Shown: positions 16,100 to 25,049, counted from the first letter of the stretch. The stretch: DNA of 46,560 nt from Streptococcus sp. HMSC078D09 (GCF_001813675.1 NZ_KV813662.1:159652-206211), one strand, 5' to 3'. Numbers and translations: made by a program. Notes: generated from the letters alone by a model not told the origin.

Positions 16100-17611
16100 A
16101 TGAGTGAAAAAACGAAAAAAGGATTTAAGATGCCTTCATCTTTTTCCGTATTGTTAATTATCATTGCTATTATGGCAGTGTTAACTTGGATTATTCCAGC
16201 CGGTCAATACAAGGTTGACGATGCAGGTGCTATCATTGCAGGTAGTTATGAATCTGTAAAAGCGCATCCTCAAGGAATTTGGGATGTTTTGATGGCCCCA
16301 ATCAATGCCATGCTTGGTAAAGCACCAACTAGTGCAGCGATTGACGTAGCCTTCTTCATCTTGATGGTCGGTGGTTTCCTTGGAGTTGTGAACGAAACAG
16401 GTACCCTTGATGTAGGGATTGCTTCTATCGTTCGTAAATACAAAGGCCGCGAAAAAATGTTGATTTTGATCTTGATGCCATTGTTTGCCCTTGGTGGTAC
16501 AACTTATGGTATGGGTGAAGAAACCATGGCCTTCTATCCACTTCTTGTACCTGTTATGATGTCCGTTGGTTTTGACAGCTTGACAGGGGTAGCCATTATC
16601 CTTTTAGGATCACAAATCGGATGTTTGGCGTCAACATTGAACCCATTTGCGACAGTTATCGCATCTGATACTGCAGGTATCTCAAGTGCTTCAGGTCTCT
16701 TACTTCGTGTGATCTTCTGGATCGTATTGACAGGACTTAGCACATACTATGTATACCGTTATGCAGATAAGGTTCAAAAAGACCCAACCAAATCTCTCAC
16801 CTATGCAACTCGTGAAGAAGATTTGAAACACTTCAATGTTGATAGTGGCGAAGAAATTCCTTCACAAATGAACAAGAAACAAAAACGTGTCTTGGTCGTC
16901 TTCATCTCAACATTCGTTATCATGGTTGCTGGATTTATCCCATTCAAAGATTTGGGTATTAAATTCTTTGAAACCTTCAACGAATCTCTCCATAAAATTC
17001 CAGTACTTGGTCAATTGGTCGGTAACACAGATGCTCTTGGTACATGGTACTTCCCACAAACAGCTATGCTCTTTGCCTTCATGGGAATCCTTGTTGGTAT
17101 CATTTATGGCTTGAAAGAAGATAAAATCATTTCATCTTTCATGAATGGTGCAGCTGACCTCTTGAGTGTTGCTCTTATCGTAGCGGTAGCACGTGGTATC
17201 CAAGTCATCATGAACGACGGTATGATCACTGCGACAATTCTTCACTGGGGTGAAGAAGGACTGAAAGGTCTTTCATCTCAATTGTTCATTGTCTTGACTT
17301 ACATTTTCTACTTGCCAATGTCATTCTTGATCCCATCATCATCTGGTCTTGCCAGTGCAACAATGGGTATCATGGCACCTCTTGGTAAATTCGTCAATGT
17401 ACCAGGTAGCTTGATTGTCACAGCTTACCAATCTGCATCTGGTGTCTTGAACTTGATCGCACCAACTTCAGGTATCGTAATGGGAGCTCTTGCTCTTGGA
17501 CGTGTTGACTTGAGTGCATGGTGGAAATTCATGGGTAAATTGGTCGTAGCGATTGTTGTGATCACCATTGCCCTTCTTCTACTAGGAACTGTGGTTCCAT
17601 TCTTGCAATAG
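16100..17611 (+). CDS. arcD: Arginine/ornithine antiporter ArcD (YfcC family)
   Basis: Polytopic membrane protein of 503 residues with about a dozen hydrophobic segments and the YfcC-type blocks GGTTYGMGEETMAFYPLLVP (about 134-153) and FLIPSSSGLASATMGIMAPL (about 413-432). In the ADI operon of oral streptococci the equivalent protein exchanges external arginine for ornithine; that function is inferred from operon position, since the YfcC family is different from the APC-type ArcD of Pseudomonas. A TTAGGAGGAAG ribosome site precedes the ATG. It is 17 bases before arcT. Confidence 0.9.
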   Translation: MSEKTKKGFKMPSSFSVLLIIIAIMAVLTWIIPAGQYKVDDAGAIIAGSYESVKAHPQGIWDVLMAPINAMLGKAPTSAAIDVAFFILMVGGFLGVVNETGTLDVGIASIVRKYKGREKMLILILMPLFALGGTTYGMGEETMAFYPLLVPVMMSVGFDSLTGVAIILLGSQIGCLASTLNPFATVIASDTAGISSASGLLLRVIFWIVLTGLSTYYVYRYADKVQKDPTKSLTYATREEDLKHFNVDSGEEIPSQMNKKQKRVLVVFISTFVIMVAGFIPFKDLGIKFFETFNESLHKIPVLGQLVGNTDALGTWYFPQTAMLFAFMGILVGIIYGLKEDKIISSFMNGAADLLSVALIVAVARGIQVIMNDGMITATILHWGEEGLKGLSSQLFIVLTYIFYLPMSFLIPSSSGLASATMGIMAPLGKFVNVPGSLIVTAYQSASGVLNLIAPTSGIVMGALALGRVDLSAWWKFMGKLVVAIVVITIALLLLGTVVPFLQ

Positions 17612-17628
17612 AATAAAGTAGGTGTTTC

Positions 17629-18963
17629 ATGAAAAATAGAATAAAGAACGATGTAAAAGAGCAGTATTTAAACTCGCTTCAAACCATCATTTCTTACCCC
17701 TCAGTATTAAACGAAGGGGAAAATGGAACACCGTTTGGACAAGCTATCCAAGATGTCCTAGAAAAAACCTTAGAGCTTGCTCGAGAATTAGGTTTTCAAA
17801 CATATATAGATCCTGAAGGATACTATGGATATGCAGAGATCGGTCAGGGGGAAGAACTCCTGGCCGTTCTTTGTCACTTGGATGTTGTTCCAGCCGGTGA
17901 TCTAAAAGATTGGCAAACGCCACCTTTTGAAGCGACCATTGTCGGTGACTATCTAGTAGGTCGTGGTGTGCAGGATGATAAGGGGCCGTCACTCGCTGCC
18001 CTCTATGCAGTTAAGAGTTTACTGGATGATGGCATCCAGTTTACCAAACGAATCCGCTTTATTTTTGGGACGGATGAAGAAACCTTGTGGCGCTGTATGA
18101 ACCGCTACAACCAAATCGAAGAGCAAGCAGATCTTGGATTTGCACCGGATTCTTCTTTCCCATTAACCTATGCTGAAAAAGGCTTATTACAAGTGAAATT
18201 GCATGGTCCAGGTTGGGATGATCTTCCCTTACAGGCTGGTCAGGCCCTCAATGTTGTTCCAGACAAGGCGACCTATGCTGGTCATCGTTTGGAAGAGTTG
18301 CTTCCTGTTTTGGATCAAAGTGAGGTTCAGTATAGCCAAACAGAAGATTCTGTAACTGTTTTGGGTGTTTCCAAGCACTCTAAAGATGCAGCTGAAGGAG
18401 TGAATGCTATTGTCGGTTTAGCGGAAAGTTTATCCCTCATCCAACCCCATCCAGCTTTGCTCTTTATCGCAGATGCAGTTGGTGAGGATGCAACTGGTGA
18501 GGCTCTATTTGGCCCTATTTCAGATGAACCAAGTGGCGATCTTTCCTTTAATCTTGCGACCCTTGTGATCGATCAAGAACAATCGGAAATCGGGATTGAT
18601 ATCCGGATCCCCGTCTTAGCAGATAAGGATGCCTTGGTAGCTCGTTTGCAAGAAATTGCAGCTAGCTATCAGTTGGAATATGAAGAGTTTGATTATCTGG
18701 CTCCTTTATATGTTCCTTTGGATAGTCCTTTAGTCAGCTCTTTGATGGCCGTCTATCAGGAAGAAACTGGTGATAAGACACCAGCTATGTCTTCTGGTGG
18801 TGCGACATTTGCGCGGACAATGGGAAATTGTGTCGCTTTTGGGGCTCTTTTCCCAGGTGCAGAACAGACCGAGCACCAAGCCAATGAACGAGCAAAAATT
18901 GACGATCTCTATGCTGCGATGGAAATCTATCGAGAAGCCATTCAACGCTTAGCTACAACATAA
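17629..18963 (+). CDS. arcT: M20 family peptidase of the ADI operon (ArcT)
   Basis: Zinc-dependent M20/PepV-like dipeptidase, 444 residues. Visible zinc and catalytic residues are H83 and D85 in CHLDVVPAG, D116 in QDDKG and E150-E151 in GTDEET; the lid domain lies about 185-370. The last gene of arcABCDT in S. gordonii and S. sanguinis encodes such a peptidase and is called arcT, probably releasing arginine from peptides. That substrate link is inference. Note that arcT is used elsewhere for an aminotransferase, which this is not. It ends at a bidirectional terminator. Confidence 0.9.
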   Translation: MKNRIKNDVKEQYLNSLQTIISYPSVLNEGENGTPFGQAIQDVLEKTLELARELGFQTYIDPEGYYGYAEIGQGEELLAVLCHLDVVPAGDLKDWQTPPFEATIVGDYLVGRGVQDDKGPSLAALYAVKSLLDDGIQFTKRIRFIFGTDEETLWRCMNRYNQIEEQADLGFAPDSSFPLTYAEKGLLQVKLHGPGWDDLPLQAGQALNVVPDKATYAGHRLEELLPVLDQSEVQYSQTEDSVTVLGVSKHSKDAAEGVNAIVGLAESLSLIQPHPALLFIADAVGEDATGEALFGPISDEPSGDLSFNLATLVIDQEQSEIGIDIRIPVLADKDALVARLQEIAASYQLEYEEFDYLAPLYVPLDSPLVSSLMAVYQEETGDKTPAMSSGGATFARTMGNCVAFGALFPGAEQTEHQANERAKIDDLYAAMEIYREAIQRLATT

Positions 18964-18995
18964 AAAGTTTGGAAACTTGGTTTCCAAACTTTTTA
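18962..18995. terminator. Bidirectional terminator between arcT and argR
   Basis: AAAAAGTTTGGAAAC and GTTTCCAAACTTTTT pair perfectly over 15 bases around TTG. It has a T-run on each strand and overlaps the argR stop codon. Confidence 0.93.
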
Positions 18996-19463
18996 TTTAC
19001 TAAAGAAGAAGGGTGGGGTGAATTCTTTTAATTTTTCAAAGCAATCCAAAGCTCCTTGGTTGTCTTCGCAGATAACCAAACAGACATCATCTCCACAGAT
19101 GGTGGCTACAATTTCTTGGAGTTCCAATGCATCTAAGATAGCTCCAAAGGATTGGGCCAAACCTGGAAGAGTTTTTACAACGACCTGGTTTTGAACGGGC
19201 CGTAACATGACTAAGGCATCTTCCATATACATCCGCAGGCGCTTTTCCCAACGGGAAGGAGCGATGGTGTTCATGGCATAGTAGGAACTATCCCCCTCGT
19301 TAATTTTTACCAAATTCAAGGATTTGACATCCCGTGAAAGGGTGGACTGGGTAACGAGAACGCCATTGGCTTCTAAGGCTTCTTGGAGTTCTTGTTGGGT
19401 ATGAATCCTACGCTCAGAAATGATCGAGCGGATCAAGCGGTGGCGACTTTCAATTTTATTCAT
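18993..19463 (-). CDS. argR: ArgR/AhrC-family arginine repressor (ArcR)
   Basis: A 156-residue regulator with an N-terminal winged helix (about 1-70; [10 protein letters not shown] near 38-47 is the recognition helix) and a C-terminal hexamerisation and arginine-binding domain with the [11 protein letters not shown] block corresponding to the family's GD-rich motif. In S. gordonii the ArgR-type gene beside the arc operon is called arcR and is needed for arginine induction; the same is inferred here. An AAAGGAG ribosome site overlaps the queA stop, 11 bases upstream, so queA and argR are co-transcribed, convergent to arcT. Confidence 0.9.
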   Translation of the reverse strand: MNKIESRHRLIRSIISERRIHTQQELQEALEANGVLVTQSTLSRDVKSLNLVKINEGDSSYYAMNTIAPSRWEKRLRMYMEDALVMLRPVQNQVVVKTLPGLAQSFGAILDALELQEIVATICGDDVCLVICEDNQGALDCFEKLKEFTPPFFFSK

Positions 19464-19474
19464 GAGAGACTCCT

Positions 19475-20503
19475 TTACTTGATGAACATGGCATCCCCAA
19501 AGCTGAAGAAACGGTAGCGTTCTTGAATAGCATGGTGGTATGCTTCGAGGGTTAATTCACGGCCAGCAAAGGCAGAAACCAACATGACCAGAGTTGATTT
19601 TGGAAGGTGGAAGTTGGTTGAAAAGGCATCGACGACTTTCCATTCATAACCTGGTTTGATAAAGATATTGGTCCAACCTGAATCGGCTTGGATATCTCCA
19701 TCAAATTTATTGCCAATCGTTTCAAGGGTTCGAATAGAAGTCGTTCCGACGGCCACAATGCGTTTTCCTGCAGCTTTTACCTGACGAAGGGTCGCAGCAG
19801 CTTCTTCAGAAAGTTGGTAGAATTCAGAGTGCATCTCATGGTCTTCAAGATTGTCCACGGATACTGGACGGAAGGTTCCTAGGCCTACATGAAGGGTCAA
19901 ATAGACCAGGTGAACCCCTTTTGCTTCAATCTTTTGGAGCAATTCTTGGGTGAAATGAAGACCTGCCGTTGGAGCTGCAGCAGAACCATTTTCTTTGGCG
20001 TAAACGGTTTGGTAGCGCTCGCGGTCAGCAAGCTTTTCGTGAATATAGGGAGGAAGTGGCATTTCACCAAGGCTTTCCAAAACTTCTAAAAAGATCCCTT
20101 GGTAGTGGAAGCGAACGATGCGGCCTCCGTGTTCCAATTCTTCCTCGACAGTTGCGGTCAAACGACCATCTCCGAAGATGACTGTAGCCCCTACCTTTAA
20201 GCGTTTTGCAGGTTTTGCCAAGACTTCCCAACAGTCATCTTGCGTATTTTTAAGGAGAAGGAATTCGACGTGACCACCTGTTTCTGGTTTGACTCCATGA
20301 AGACGGGCAGGGAGCACGCGCGTATTGTTCATGACAAGAGCATCTCCTGGCTCCAATTCATCCAAAATTGCATCAAAATGACGGTCTTGGAATTGCCCTG
20401 TTTTTCGATCAAGGATCAAGAGTTTAGAGGCATCTCGTTTTTCAAGAGGGGTTTGGGCAATCAGTTCTTCAGGCAAATCAAAGTCAAAGTCGTTGGTATT
20501 CAT
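19475..20503 (-). CDS. queA: tRNA preQ1(34) S-adenosylmethionine ribosyltransferase-isomerase (QueA)
   Basis: Makes epoxyqueuosine at the wobble base of certain tRNAs by transferring the ribosyl part of S-adenosylmethionine. Recognised from the N-terminal [27 protein letters not shown] (about 57-69), [10 protein letters not shown] (about 176-185) and the C-terminal FHLPKSTL and FSFGDAMFI blocks. The 342-residue length is standard. An AAAGGAG ribosome site precedes the ATG. It lies between a tiny membrane-protein gene and argR in one leftward unit. Confidence 0.95.
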   Translation of the reverse strand: MNTNDFDFDLPEELIAQTPLEKRDASKLLILDRKTGQFQDRHFDAILDELEPGDALVMNNTRVLPARLHGVKPETGGHVEFLLLKNTQDDCWEVLAKPAKRLKVGATVIFGDGRLTATVEEELEHGGRIVRFHYQGIFLEVLESLGEMPLPPYIHEKLADRERYQTVYAKENGSAAAPTAGLHFTQELLQKIEAKGVHLVYLTLHVGLGTFRPVSVDNLEDHEMHSEFYQLSEEAAATLRQVKAAGKRIVAVGTTSIRTLETIGNKFDGDIQADSGWTNIFIKPGYEWKVVDAFSTNFHLPKSTLVMLVSAFAGRELTLEAYHHAIQERYRFFSFGDAMFIK

Positions 20504-20514
20504 TTGCGCTCCTT

Positions 20515-20685
20515 TTATACTAAATTTGTGAGTAGATAGATGGTAGTCCCGACCGCTAAGAGCATCAGGCAGATTCCCATCAAAAAGATCAGGACCTTGA
20601 GAATCTTTCTTTGATGAATCAAGAAAGATAAGAGAAAGACAAGGAGTCCGATCAAAAAAATGATGAATAATAGTGATACAATCAT
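20515..20685 (-). CDS. Small hydrophobic membrane protein, unknown function
   Basis: A 56-residue protein of two predicted membrane helices (about 2-20 and 28-50) joined by a short basic loop, HQRKILK. The longer frame upstream (to 20751) is unlikely, because a TGA-TATAAT extended -10 box (20693-20698) lies inside that extension. ATG at 20685 falls where transcription should start, so the message may be leaderless. Followed by queA after 11 bases. I recognise no family; a small queA-linked membrane protein is all that can be said. Confidence 0.6.
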   Translation of the reverse strand: MIVSLLFIIFLIGLLVFLLSFLIHQRKILKVLIFLMGICLMLLAVGTTIYLLTNLV

Positions 20686-20692
20686 ACCTTTC

Positions 20693-20701
20693 ATTATATC
20701 A
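20693..20701 (-). promoter_or_regulatory. Extended -10 promoter of the small ORF-queA-argR unit
   Basis: On the minus strand TGA-TATAAT (box 20693-20698) with no good -35 box. Seven bases separate it from the ATG at 20685. Confidence 0.6.
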
Positions 20702-20736
20702 CGAATCGACTTGAAAATGAAAAAAATGCCAGAAAA

Positions 20737-20750
20737 AGATAGCGGTTTCA
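20737..20750 (+). promoter_or_regulatory. cre site upstream of nagB
   Basis: AGATAGCGGTTTCA matches TGNNARCGNTNNCA except for the first base. It abuts the -35 box, so CcpA control is likely. Confidence 0.65.
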
Positions 20751-20751
20751 C

Positions 20752-20780
20752 TTGACAAAAATTGGTCTATACCATATAAT
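20752..20780 (+). promoter_or_regulatory. nagB promoter
   Basis: Consensus TTGACA (20752-20757), exactly 17 bases, and consensus TATAAT (20775-20780). A promoter this strong needs repression, which the NagR-type operator in its spacer would give. Confidence 0.92.
20761..20775 (+). promoter_or_regulatory. NagR/GntR-type operator in the nagB spacer
   Basis: ATTGGTCTATACCAT contains TGGTCTATACCA, whose reverse complement TGGTATAGACCA matches the dre-type site of NagR/DasR regulators. It lies between -35 and -10. The regulator gene is not in this window. Confidence 0.7.
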
Positions 20781-20810
20781 AAAAGCATAGAGAAATAGGA
20801 GGTCTATCCA

Positions 20811-21518
20811 ATGAACATTATTGAAGTAAAGGACCAAATTGAGGGTGGAAAAGTTGCCTTTGATATATTGAAAGAAACTTTAAAGGAAGGTGCTCAAACC
20901 TTAGGTCTTGCGACTGGAAGCAGTCCCCTTGAGTTTTATAAACAAATTCGTGAAAGTGATCTGGATCTGTCTAATCTAATCAGTGTGAACTTAGATGAAT
21001 ACGTAGGATTGACGGGAGATGATCCTCAATCTTATCGGTATTTCATGGAGAAAAATCTCTTTGATGCCAAACCATTCAAAGAAAGCTATCTCCCATCAGG
21101 TGTAGAAGAATCTGCCGATCAAGAAGTGATCCGTTATAACAAAATACTCGAAGAGCATCCAGTGGACCTCCAAATCTTGGGAATCGGACGCAATGGGCAT
21201 ATCGGTTTTAATGAGCCAGGGACATCCTTTGATAGTCAGACCCACTTAGTTCAGTTGGATGACTCTACCATTGAGGCCAATTCTCGTTTCTTTGATAAGA
21301 TCGAAGATGTACCAACCCAAGCCATTTCGATGGGGATTGCCAATATCTTAGCTGCGAAATCAATTGTCTTGTTTGCTTATGGGGAATCAAAAGCCCAAGC
21401 AATCAAAGGTACAGTAGAGGGTGAAAGGACAGAAAAAGTGCCAGCTAGTGCCCTTCAAGGACATCCAAATGTGACCATTATTGCGGATAAGGAAGCCTTG
21501 AGCTTGTTAAGTCGATAA
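20811..21518 (+). CDS. nagB: Glucosamine-6-phosphate deaminase (NagB)
   Basis: Converts glucosamine 6-phosphate to fructose 6-phosphate and ammonia, the entry of amino sugars into glycolysis. Seen: LATGSSP (about 33-39), [10 protein letters not shown] (about 59-68) with the catalytic Asp, and [14 protein letters not shown] (about 123-136) with the ring-opening His. The 235-residue form without the C-terminal allosteric extension is typical of Firmicutes. A TAGGAGG ribosome site precedes the ATG. Monocistronic, with cre, NagR-type operator and terminator. Confidence 0.96.
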   Translation: MNIIEVKDQIEGGKVAFDILKETLKEGAQTLGLATGSSPLEFYKQIRESDLDLSNLISVNLDEYVGLTGDDPQSYRYFMEKNLFDAKPFKESYLPSGVEESADQEVIRYNKILEEHPVDLQILGIGRNGHIGFNEPGTSFDSQTHLVQLDDSTIEANSRFFDKIEDVPTQAISMGIANILAAKSIVLFAYGESKAQAIKGTVEGERTEKVPASALQGHPNVTIIADKEALSLLSR

Positions 21519-21524
21519 AAAACA

Positions 21525-21565
21525 GGACCTATCGCCGATTTATTCGGGCCAGATAGGTTTTTTTC
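21525..21565 (+). terminator. Intrinsic terminator after nagB
   Basis: Outer stem ACCTATC/GATAGGT with an inner CCGA/TCGG stem, followed by T7. Confidence 0.8.
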
Positions 21566-21577
21566 TGCTTCAAAATA

Positions 21578-21706
21578 TGGTACAATACAAGTAATTATCT
21601 GCTGGGATTAGCTCTTTTCATCTACTGGGAGACAAGAGGAAAGGGCATGAGGGCTAGAAGCTTATTTTAGCCTCCAGCTGATTAGTCTGTTATAAAGGAA
21701 AAGTTT
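21578..21706 (+). promoter_or_regulatory. Extended -10 promoter and structured leader of the carboxypeptidase gene
   Basis: TGG-TACAAT (box 21581-21586) is a probable extended -10 box. The leader of about 110 bases can form a hairpin GGCTA/TAGCC with a bulge near 21651-21674 and a long-range GCTGG (21601-21605)/CCAGC (21674-21678) pairing. Two near copies, CTGCTGGGA and CTACTGGGA, occur in it. No known riboswitch class was recognised. Confidence 0.4.
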
Positions 21707-23053
21707 ATGATAAAAAAATATTTGATCCATATTTGCCTCCTTATGAGTCTCTTATGCCAGCCAATTCTAGCGAGTGCGGATGAATTGGTGGATATGGCGC
21801 AAAAGATGTATCCAAATGACAATGTCCAAGCCATTAACCGTCCACATTCTTCGCTTATTATTGACGGAAATACGGGCAATGTTCTTTGGAAAGACAATAT
21901 CGATGAAGTCAGAGATCCTGCCAGCATGAGTAAGCTCATGACGCTCTATCTCTTGTTTGAAGATATGGCAAATGGCAAGATCAGTAAGGATACAGTGATC
22001 AAGGCGACCGCTTCAGACCAAGCGATCGGAAAGATCTATGAGATCTCCAACAATAATATTGTTGCTGGGGTAGACTACACAATTCCTGAGTTGATTACCA
22101 TGACAGTGGTTCCATCCTCAAATGTATCGACCCTCATGTTGGCCAATCTCATGTCCAACAATGATCCAGATGCCTTTATCGAGCGCATGAATGCCAAGGC
22201 TAAGGAATTAGGGATGACCAATACGGTCTGGAATAACCCGAGTGGGGCGGCCATCTCCACCTTGCAGGGCTACTATCAGGTCAACAATTATCCAAATGAT
22301 GCGGCCAACCAGACAACTGCGCGTGATTTAGGGATTCTGGTTTATCATTTTATCAATCAATACCCAGATATTTTAAACTATACCAATCAAGCACAAGTCA
22401 CGGTCAAAAAAGGGACTCCATATGAGGAAACCTTTGATACCTACAATTATTCATTGCCAGGAGCCAAGTATGCCTTGAAAGGTGTGGATGGTTTGAAAAC
22501 TGGTTCAAGCCCTCGTGGAGCTTTCAACTATATCGCGACCATCAAACGGGGCAATCAGCGCTTAATTGCTGTCATTATGGGCGTAGGAGATTGGGCAGAC
22601 CAAGATGGGGAATATTACCGTCACCCGTTTGGCAATGCCTTGATCGAAAAAGCCTATAAAGATTTTGGCTATAAAAAATTGCTAGATGCAGGTGTCCAGA
22701 AGATTGACGGCAAGACCTATACACTTGAAAAACCCTTCTATGCAACGGTCAAAAGAGGTGCTAAAGAACCGACCCTTGCGGTAAAAGATGGCTATCTGAC
22801 AGTAGATAATGATCTCTACACCTTGTCTGAAGGTATCCGAGATGATATGAAGGTAGAAGAAGGGGCAAAGCCAGAGCTTGTCAAAGAAACAGCAAGTGGG
22901 AAAAAGCCAACGGCTAAGCACAGTAAATGGCTTTCGCTGGATCACTTCCTGATCTTGATTCCAATTCTCATTCTTGTCATCATTCTCTCGATTGAAAAAC
23001 AAAGTCGTGAGAGACGCAAAAAAGAGGCTCAAAAGCGCTATAATAAAGAGTAA
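21707..23053 (+). CDS. D-alanyl-D-alanine carboxypeptidase, S11 family penicillin-binding protein
   Basis: Low-molecular-mass penicillin-binding protein that trims the terminal D-Ala from peptidoglycan stem peptides. Signal peptide about 1-23 (cleavage near ASA-DE). Catalytic motifs: S73-M-S-K76 (SxxK), S137-S-N139 (SxN) and K264-T-G266 (KTG). A C-terminal beta-sheet domain about 310-390 is followed by a membrane helix (about 405-425) and a basic tail. At 448 residues with a true C-terminal helix it resembles the PBP4-like group of streptococci as well as DacA/PBP3, so the exact name is left open. An AAAGGAAAAG ribosome site precedes the ATG. Confidence 0.9.
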   Translation: MIKKYLIHICLLMSLLCQPILASADELVDMAQKMYPNDNVQAINRPHSSLIIDGNTGNVLWKDNIDEVRDPASMSKLMTLYLLFEDMANGKISKDTVIKATASDQAIGKIYEISNNNIVAGVDYTIPELITMTVVPSSNVSTLMLANLMSNNDPDAFIERMNAKAKELGMTNTVWNNPSGAAISTLQGYYQVNNYPNDAANQTTARDLGILVYHFINQYPDILNYTNQAQVTVKKGTPYEETFDTYNYSLPGAKYALKGVDGLKTGSSPRGAFNYIATIKRGNQRLIAVIMGVGDWADQDGEYYRHPFGNALIEKAYKDFGYKKLLDAGVQKIDGKTYTLEKPFYATVKRGAKEPTLAVKDGYLTVDNDLYTLSEGIRDDMKVEEGAKPELVKETASGKKPTAKHSKWLSLDHFLILIPILILVIILSIEKQSRERRKKEAQKRYNKE

Positions 23054-23056
23054 AAT

Positions 23057-23087
23057 AAAACCTAACTGATTGTCAGTTGGGTTTTGT
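23057..23087 (+). terminator. Intrinsic terminator after the carboxypeptidase gene
   Basis: AAAACCTAACTGA pairs with TCAGTTGGGTTTT (one wobble) around TTG. The following MFS gene starts 37 bases later. Confidence 0.8.
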
Positions 23088-23123
23088 CATTGTCTCATTC
23101 CGATATTTTTAGAAAGGATTCAT

Positions 23124-24296
23124 ATGAAAAAATTCCGAAATTCTTATGCGGCTTATATGTTGCTCTATAGTTTTTATTTTATGTCCACATCTCTCTTTAC
23201 GACCCTCATTTCTGTCTATTTGATGGGAAAGCACTATGGTGCAACCCAAGTGTCGACCTTGGTATCGGTTGCTTTTTTCTTATCCATGGTAGCCCAACCC
23301 TTCTTTGGTTATATCAATGAGCGATTTGGAATCGTAAAAATGACGACCCTCAGTCTGAGTGTGATCATTGGTGGTGTCTTCGGTTTTCTTTGGGCCCCCA
23401 ATCTCTTTTGGCTGACCGTTTTTTATGGGATTGTTCTGGTCTGTTTGAATGGGACAGCTCCCATGATGGAAGTATTTGCAACGCAAAGTCCATACGCTTT
23501 TGGGAAGATTCGCGTTTGGGGAACCATTGGCTACTCGGTCGGTGTCCAAATAGCCGGCTGGGTCTATCATCAGTTTAGCCCCCAAGCTGTCTATTATACG
23601 GTTTTGATCACCATTGTATTGAGTCTCTTCTGCCTAAGTGCGGTTCGAATGAAGAAAAAAGAGACAGTCGTAGAAAAGGAAAAACACCCTGTCTCTATTC
23701 GTCCTCTTCTTCACAATGGACCTTATCTCTTCTTTATTGTGTTGATTGGCTTGGCTTTAGGGGTTGGAAATATTGGTCATACCTATATTCCTGAGCTGCT
23801 CATGGATAGTGGTCTACCAGTTCATATTGCCTCAACAGTTGTGGCTATCTCCGTCGTAGTGGAAGCCCCCTTGATCTTTTTCTCTGATCGATTCATGGAC
23901 CACTGGCCTTTACGGGTTTTGATCGCTCTTCCAATTGGAATTATTTTCGCTCAATATGCTGTCTATGCTTTTCCAAGTCCTGTCTTCTTAAAAGTGATAA
24001 TGACTCTCTTAGCCAAGCATACAACAGGGATGGTTTTGATTATGGTCTCCTTACGGTTTATTGCCCAACAGGTGAATGGCAAAGACTTGGTTCTTGCCAT
24101 GGCCATTGTCCAAGGAGCTCGTTATTTAGGAACCATTCTTTTACAACCCCTCGCAGCCCTCTGTATTGAAAGAGGTGGTTACCAAGTCATGAGTTTCTTT
24201 TTAGCAGGGGTTGTAGGGATCGTCTTTTTGCTGAGCTTTGCCTTAAAAATGCCCCAAGGGAAAGCTCACGGACTTTTTGGTGGCAAAGTAGACTAA
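23124..24296 (+). CDS. MFS transporter, LacY/nucleoside-symporter-like
   Basis: A 390-residue, roughly 12-helix transporter. The block FGKIRVWGTIGYSVG (about 129-143) is characteristic of the MFS_1-like group around LacY, NupG and HcaT. ATG at 23124 is chosen because an AGAAAGGA ribosome site lies just upstream and the protein then starts MKKFRNSYAAYM directly before helix 1; an earlier in-frame start at 23070 would lie on the terminator of the previous gene. Substrate is unknown. It has its own terminator. No -35/-10 pair was convincing in the short gap upstream. Confidence 0.85.
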   Translation: MKKFRNSYAAYMLLYSFYFMSTSLFTTLISVYLMGKHYGATQVSTLVSVAFFLSMVAQPFFGYINERFGIVKMTTLSLSVIIGGVFGFLWAPNLFWLTVFYGIVLVCLNGTAPMMEVFATQSPYAFGKIRVWGTIGYSVGVQIAGWVYHQFSPQAVYYTVLITIVLSLFCLSAVRMKKKETVVEKEKHPVSIRPLLHNGPYLFFIVLIGLALGVGNIGHTYIPELLMDSGLPVHIASTVVAISVVVEAPLIFFSDRFMDHWPLRVLIALPIGIIFAQYAVYAFPSPVFLKVIMTLLAKHTTGMVLIMVSLRFIAQQVNGKDLVLAMAIVQGARYLGTILLQPLAALCIERGGYQVMSFFLAGVVGIVFLLSFALKMPQGKAHGLFGGKVD

Positions 24297-24331
24297 TGAA
24301 ATTGTTAAAATTGTATGACTAATCATCGAGG

Positions 24332-24377
24332 AGTTGGACAGAAACACTGATTTCACAGTGTTTTGTCCAACTTTTTT
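24332..24377 (+). terminator. Intrinsic terminator after the MFS gene
   Basis: AGTTGGACA with AAACACTG pairs with CAGTGTTT and TGTCCAACT, ending in T6. Confidence 0.9.
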
Positions 24378-24403
24378 GCTATTATTAAGAACTAGTGATT
24401 AAT

Positions 24404-24432
24404 TTGACAGTCAAAGTATTCGATGGTAGAAT
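24404..24432 (+). promoter_or_regulatory. Promoter of the lipoprotein gene
   Basis: TTGACA (24404-24409), 17 bases, TAGAAT (24427-24432) with extended TGG. Predicted strong constitutive promoter. Confidence 0.8.
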
Positions 24433-24463
24433 GAGGTAAAATAAATATAAAGGAGACCATTTT

Positions 24464-25045
24464 ATGAAAAAAATGATCTTATCGACAGCTGCTCTTTTGA
24501 CGATTGTTTCCCTTGCTGCTTGTTCAAATAAACAAGACACAAAGAAGGAAACTTCAAATAGTCAATCAACTACTAAAGTGACGAGCAAATCTGCCAACAC
24601 TTCAAAAAGCAAGGATACTTCAACAGATTCAGAAGAGACTTCATCTTCTAGCCTCTTAACAGACGCTGAAATCAGCAAGGCTAAAACAGTTGGAGACTTT
24701 AAAAAGTTGTTTGCAAAATTAATGGATCAATCTGTTTCTATTACTGAAGAAGCAGGTACTTCTGTGACAGGTTCTGCAAAAGAACAATACGATGCAATGA
24801 TTAGTACCTTAAAGCAAGGATTAGAAAACCAAAAAGATATCTTTAATGAAGGCTTGGAAAGCATCGGTTCAGATAGCACAGTCGTTCCTAAAGAAGACCG
24901 TGAAGCTTTGATCGAAATCTTGAAAGATGCTCGTGAAGAGTTGGAAAGTACTCGTAAAGAAATGAAAGATATGCAGAAAGAATTGAGTAAATCTCCTGTT
25001 GCTGATGATTCTAGTGACGATTCAGACTCAGATTCTGACGAATAA
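24464..25045 (+). CDS. Predicted lipoprotein, unknown function
   Basis: A 193-residue secreted lipoprotein. The signal peptide ends in lipobox LAAC with lipidated C20. After a Ser/Thr/Lys-rich spacer (about 21-65) there is a helical domain (about 66-170) rich in Glu, Lys and Asp, and the last 15 residues are a Ser-Asp run (SDDSDSDSDE). I recognise no family. It is flanked by terminators and has a near-consensus promoter, so it is a strongly expressed single gene. An AAAGGAGA ribosome site precedes the ATG. Confidence 0.82.
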   Translation: MKKMILSTAALLTIVSLAACSNKQDTKKETSNSQSTTKVTSKSANTSKSKDTSTDSEETSSSSLLTDAEISKAKTVGDFKKLFAKLMDQSVSITEEAGTSVTGSAKEQYDAMISTLKQGLENQKDIFNEGLESIGSDSTVVPKEDREALIEILKDAREELESTRKEMKDMQKELSKSPVADDSSDDSDSDSDE

Positions 25046-25049
25046 TAGC

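Noticed and set aside
23070..23123. Upstream extension of the MFS transporter
   Set aside because: It starts on the terminator of the preceding gene; ATG 23124 has a ribosome site and a normal N-terminus.
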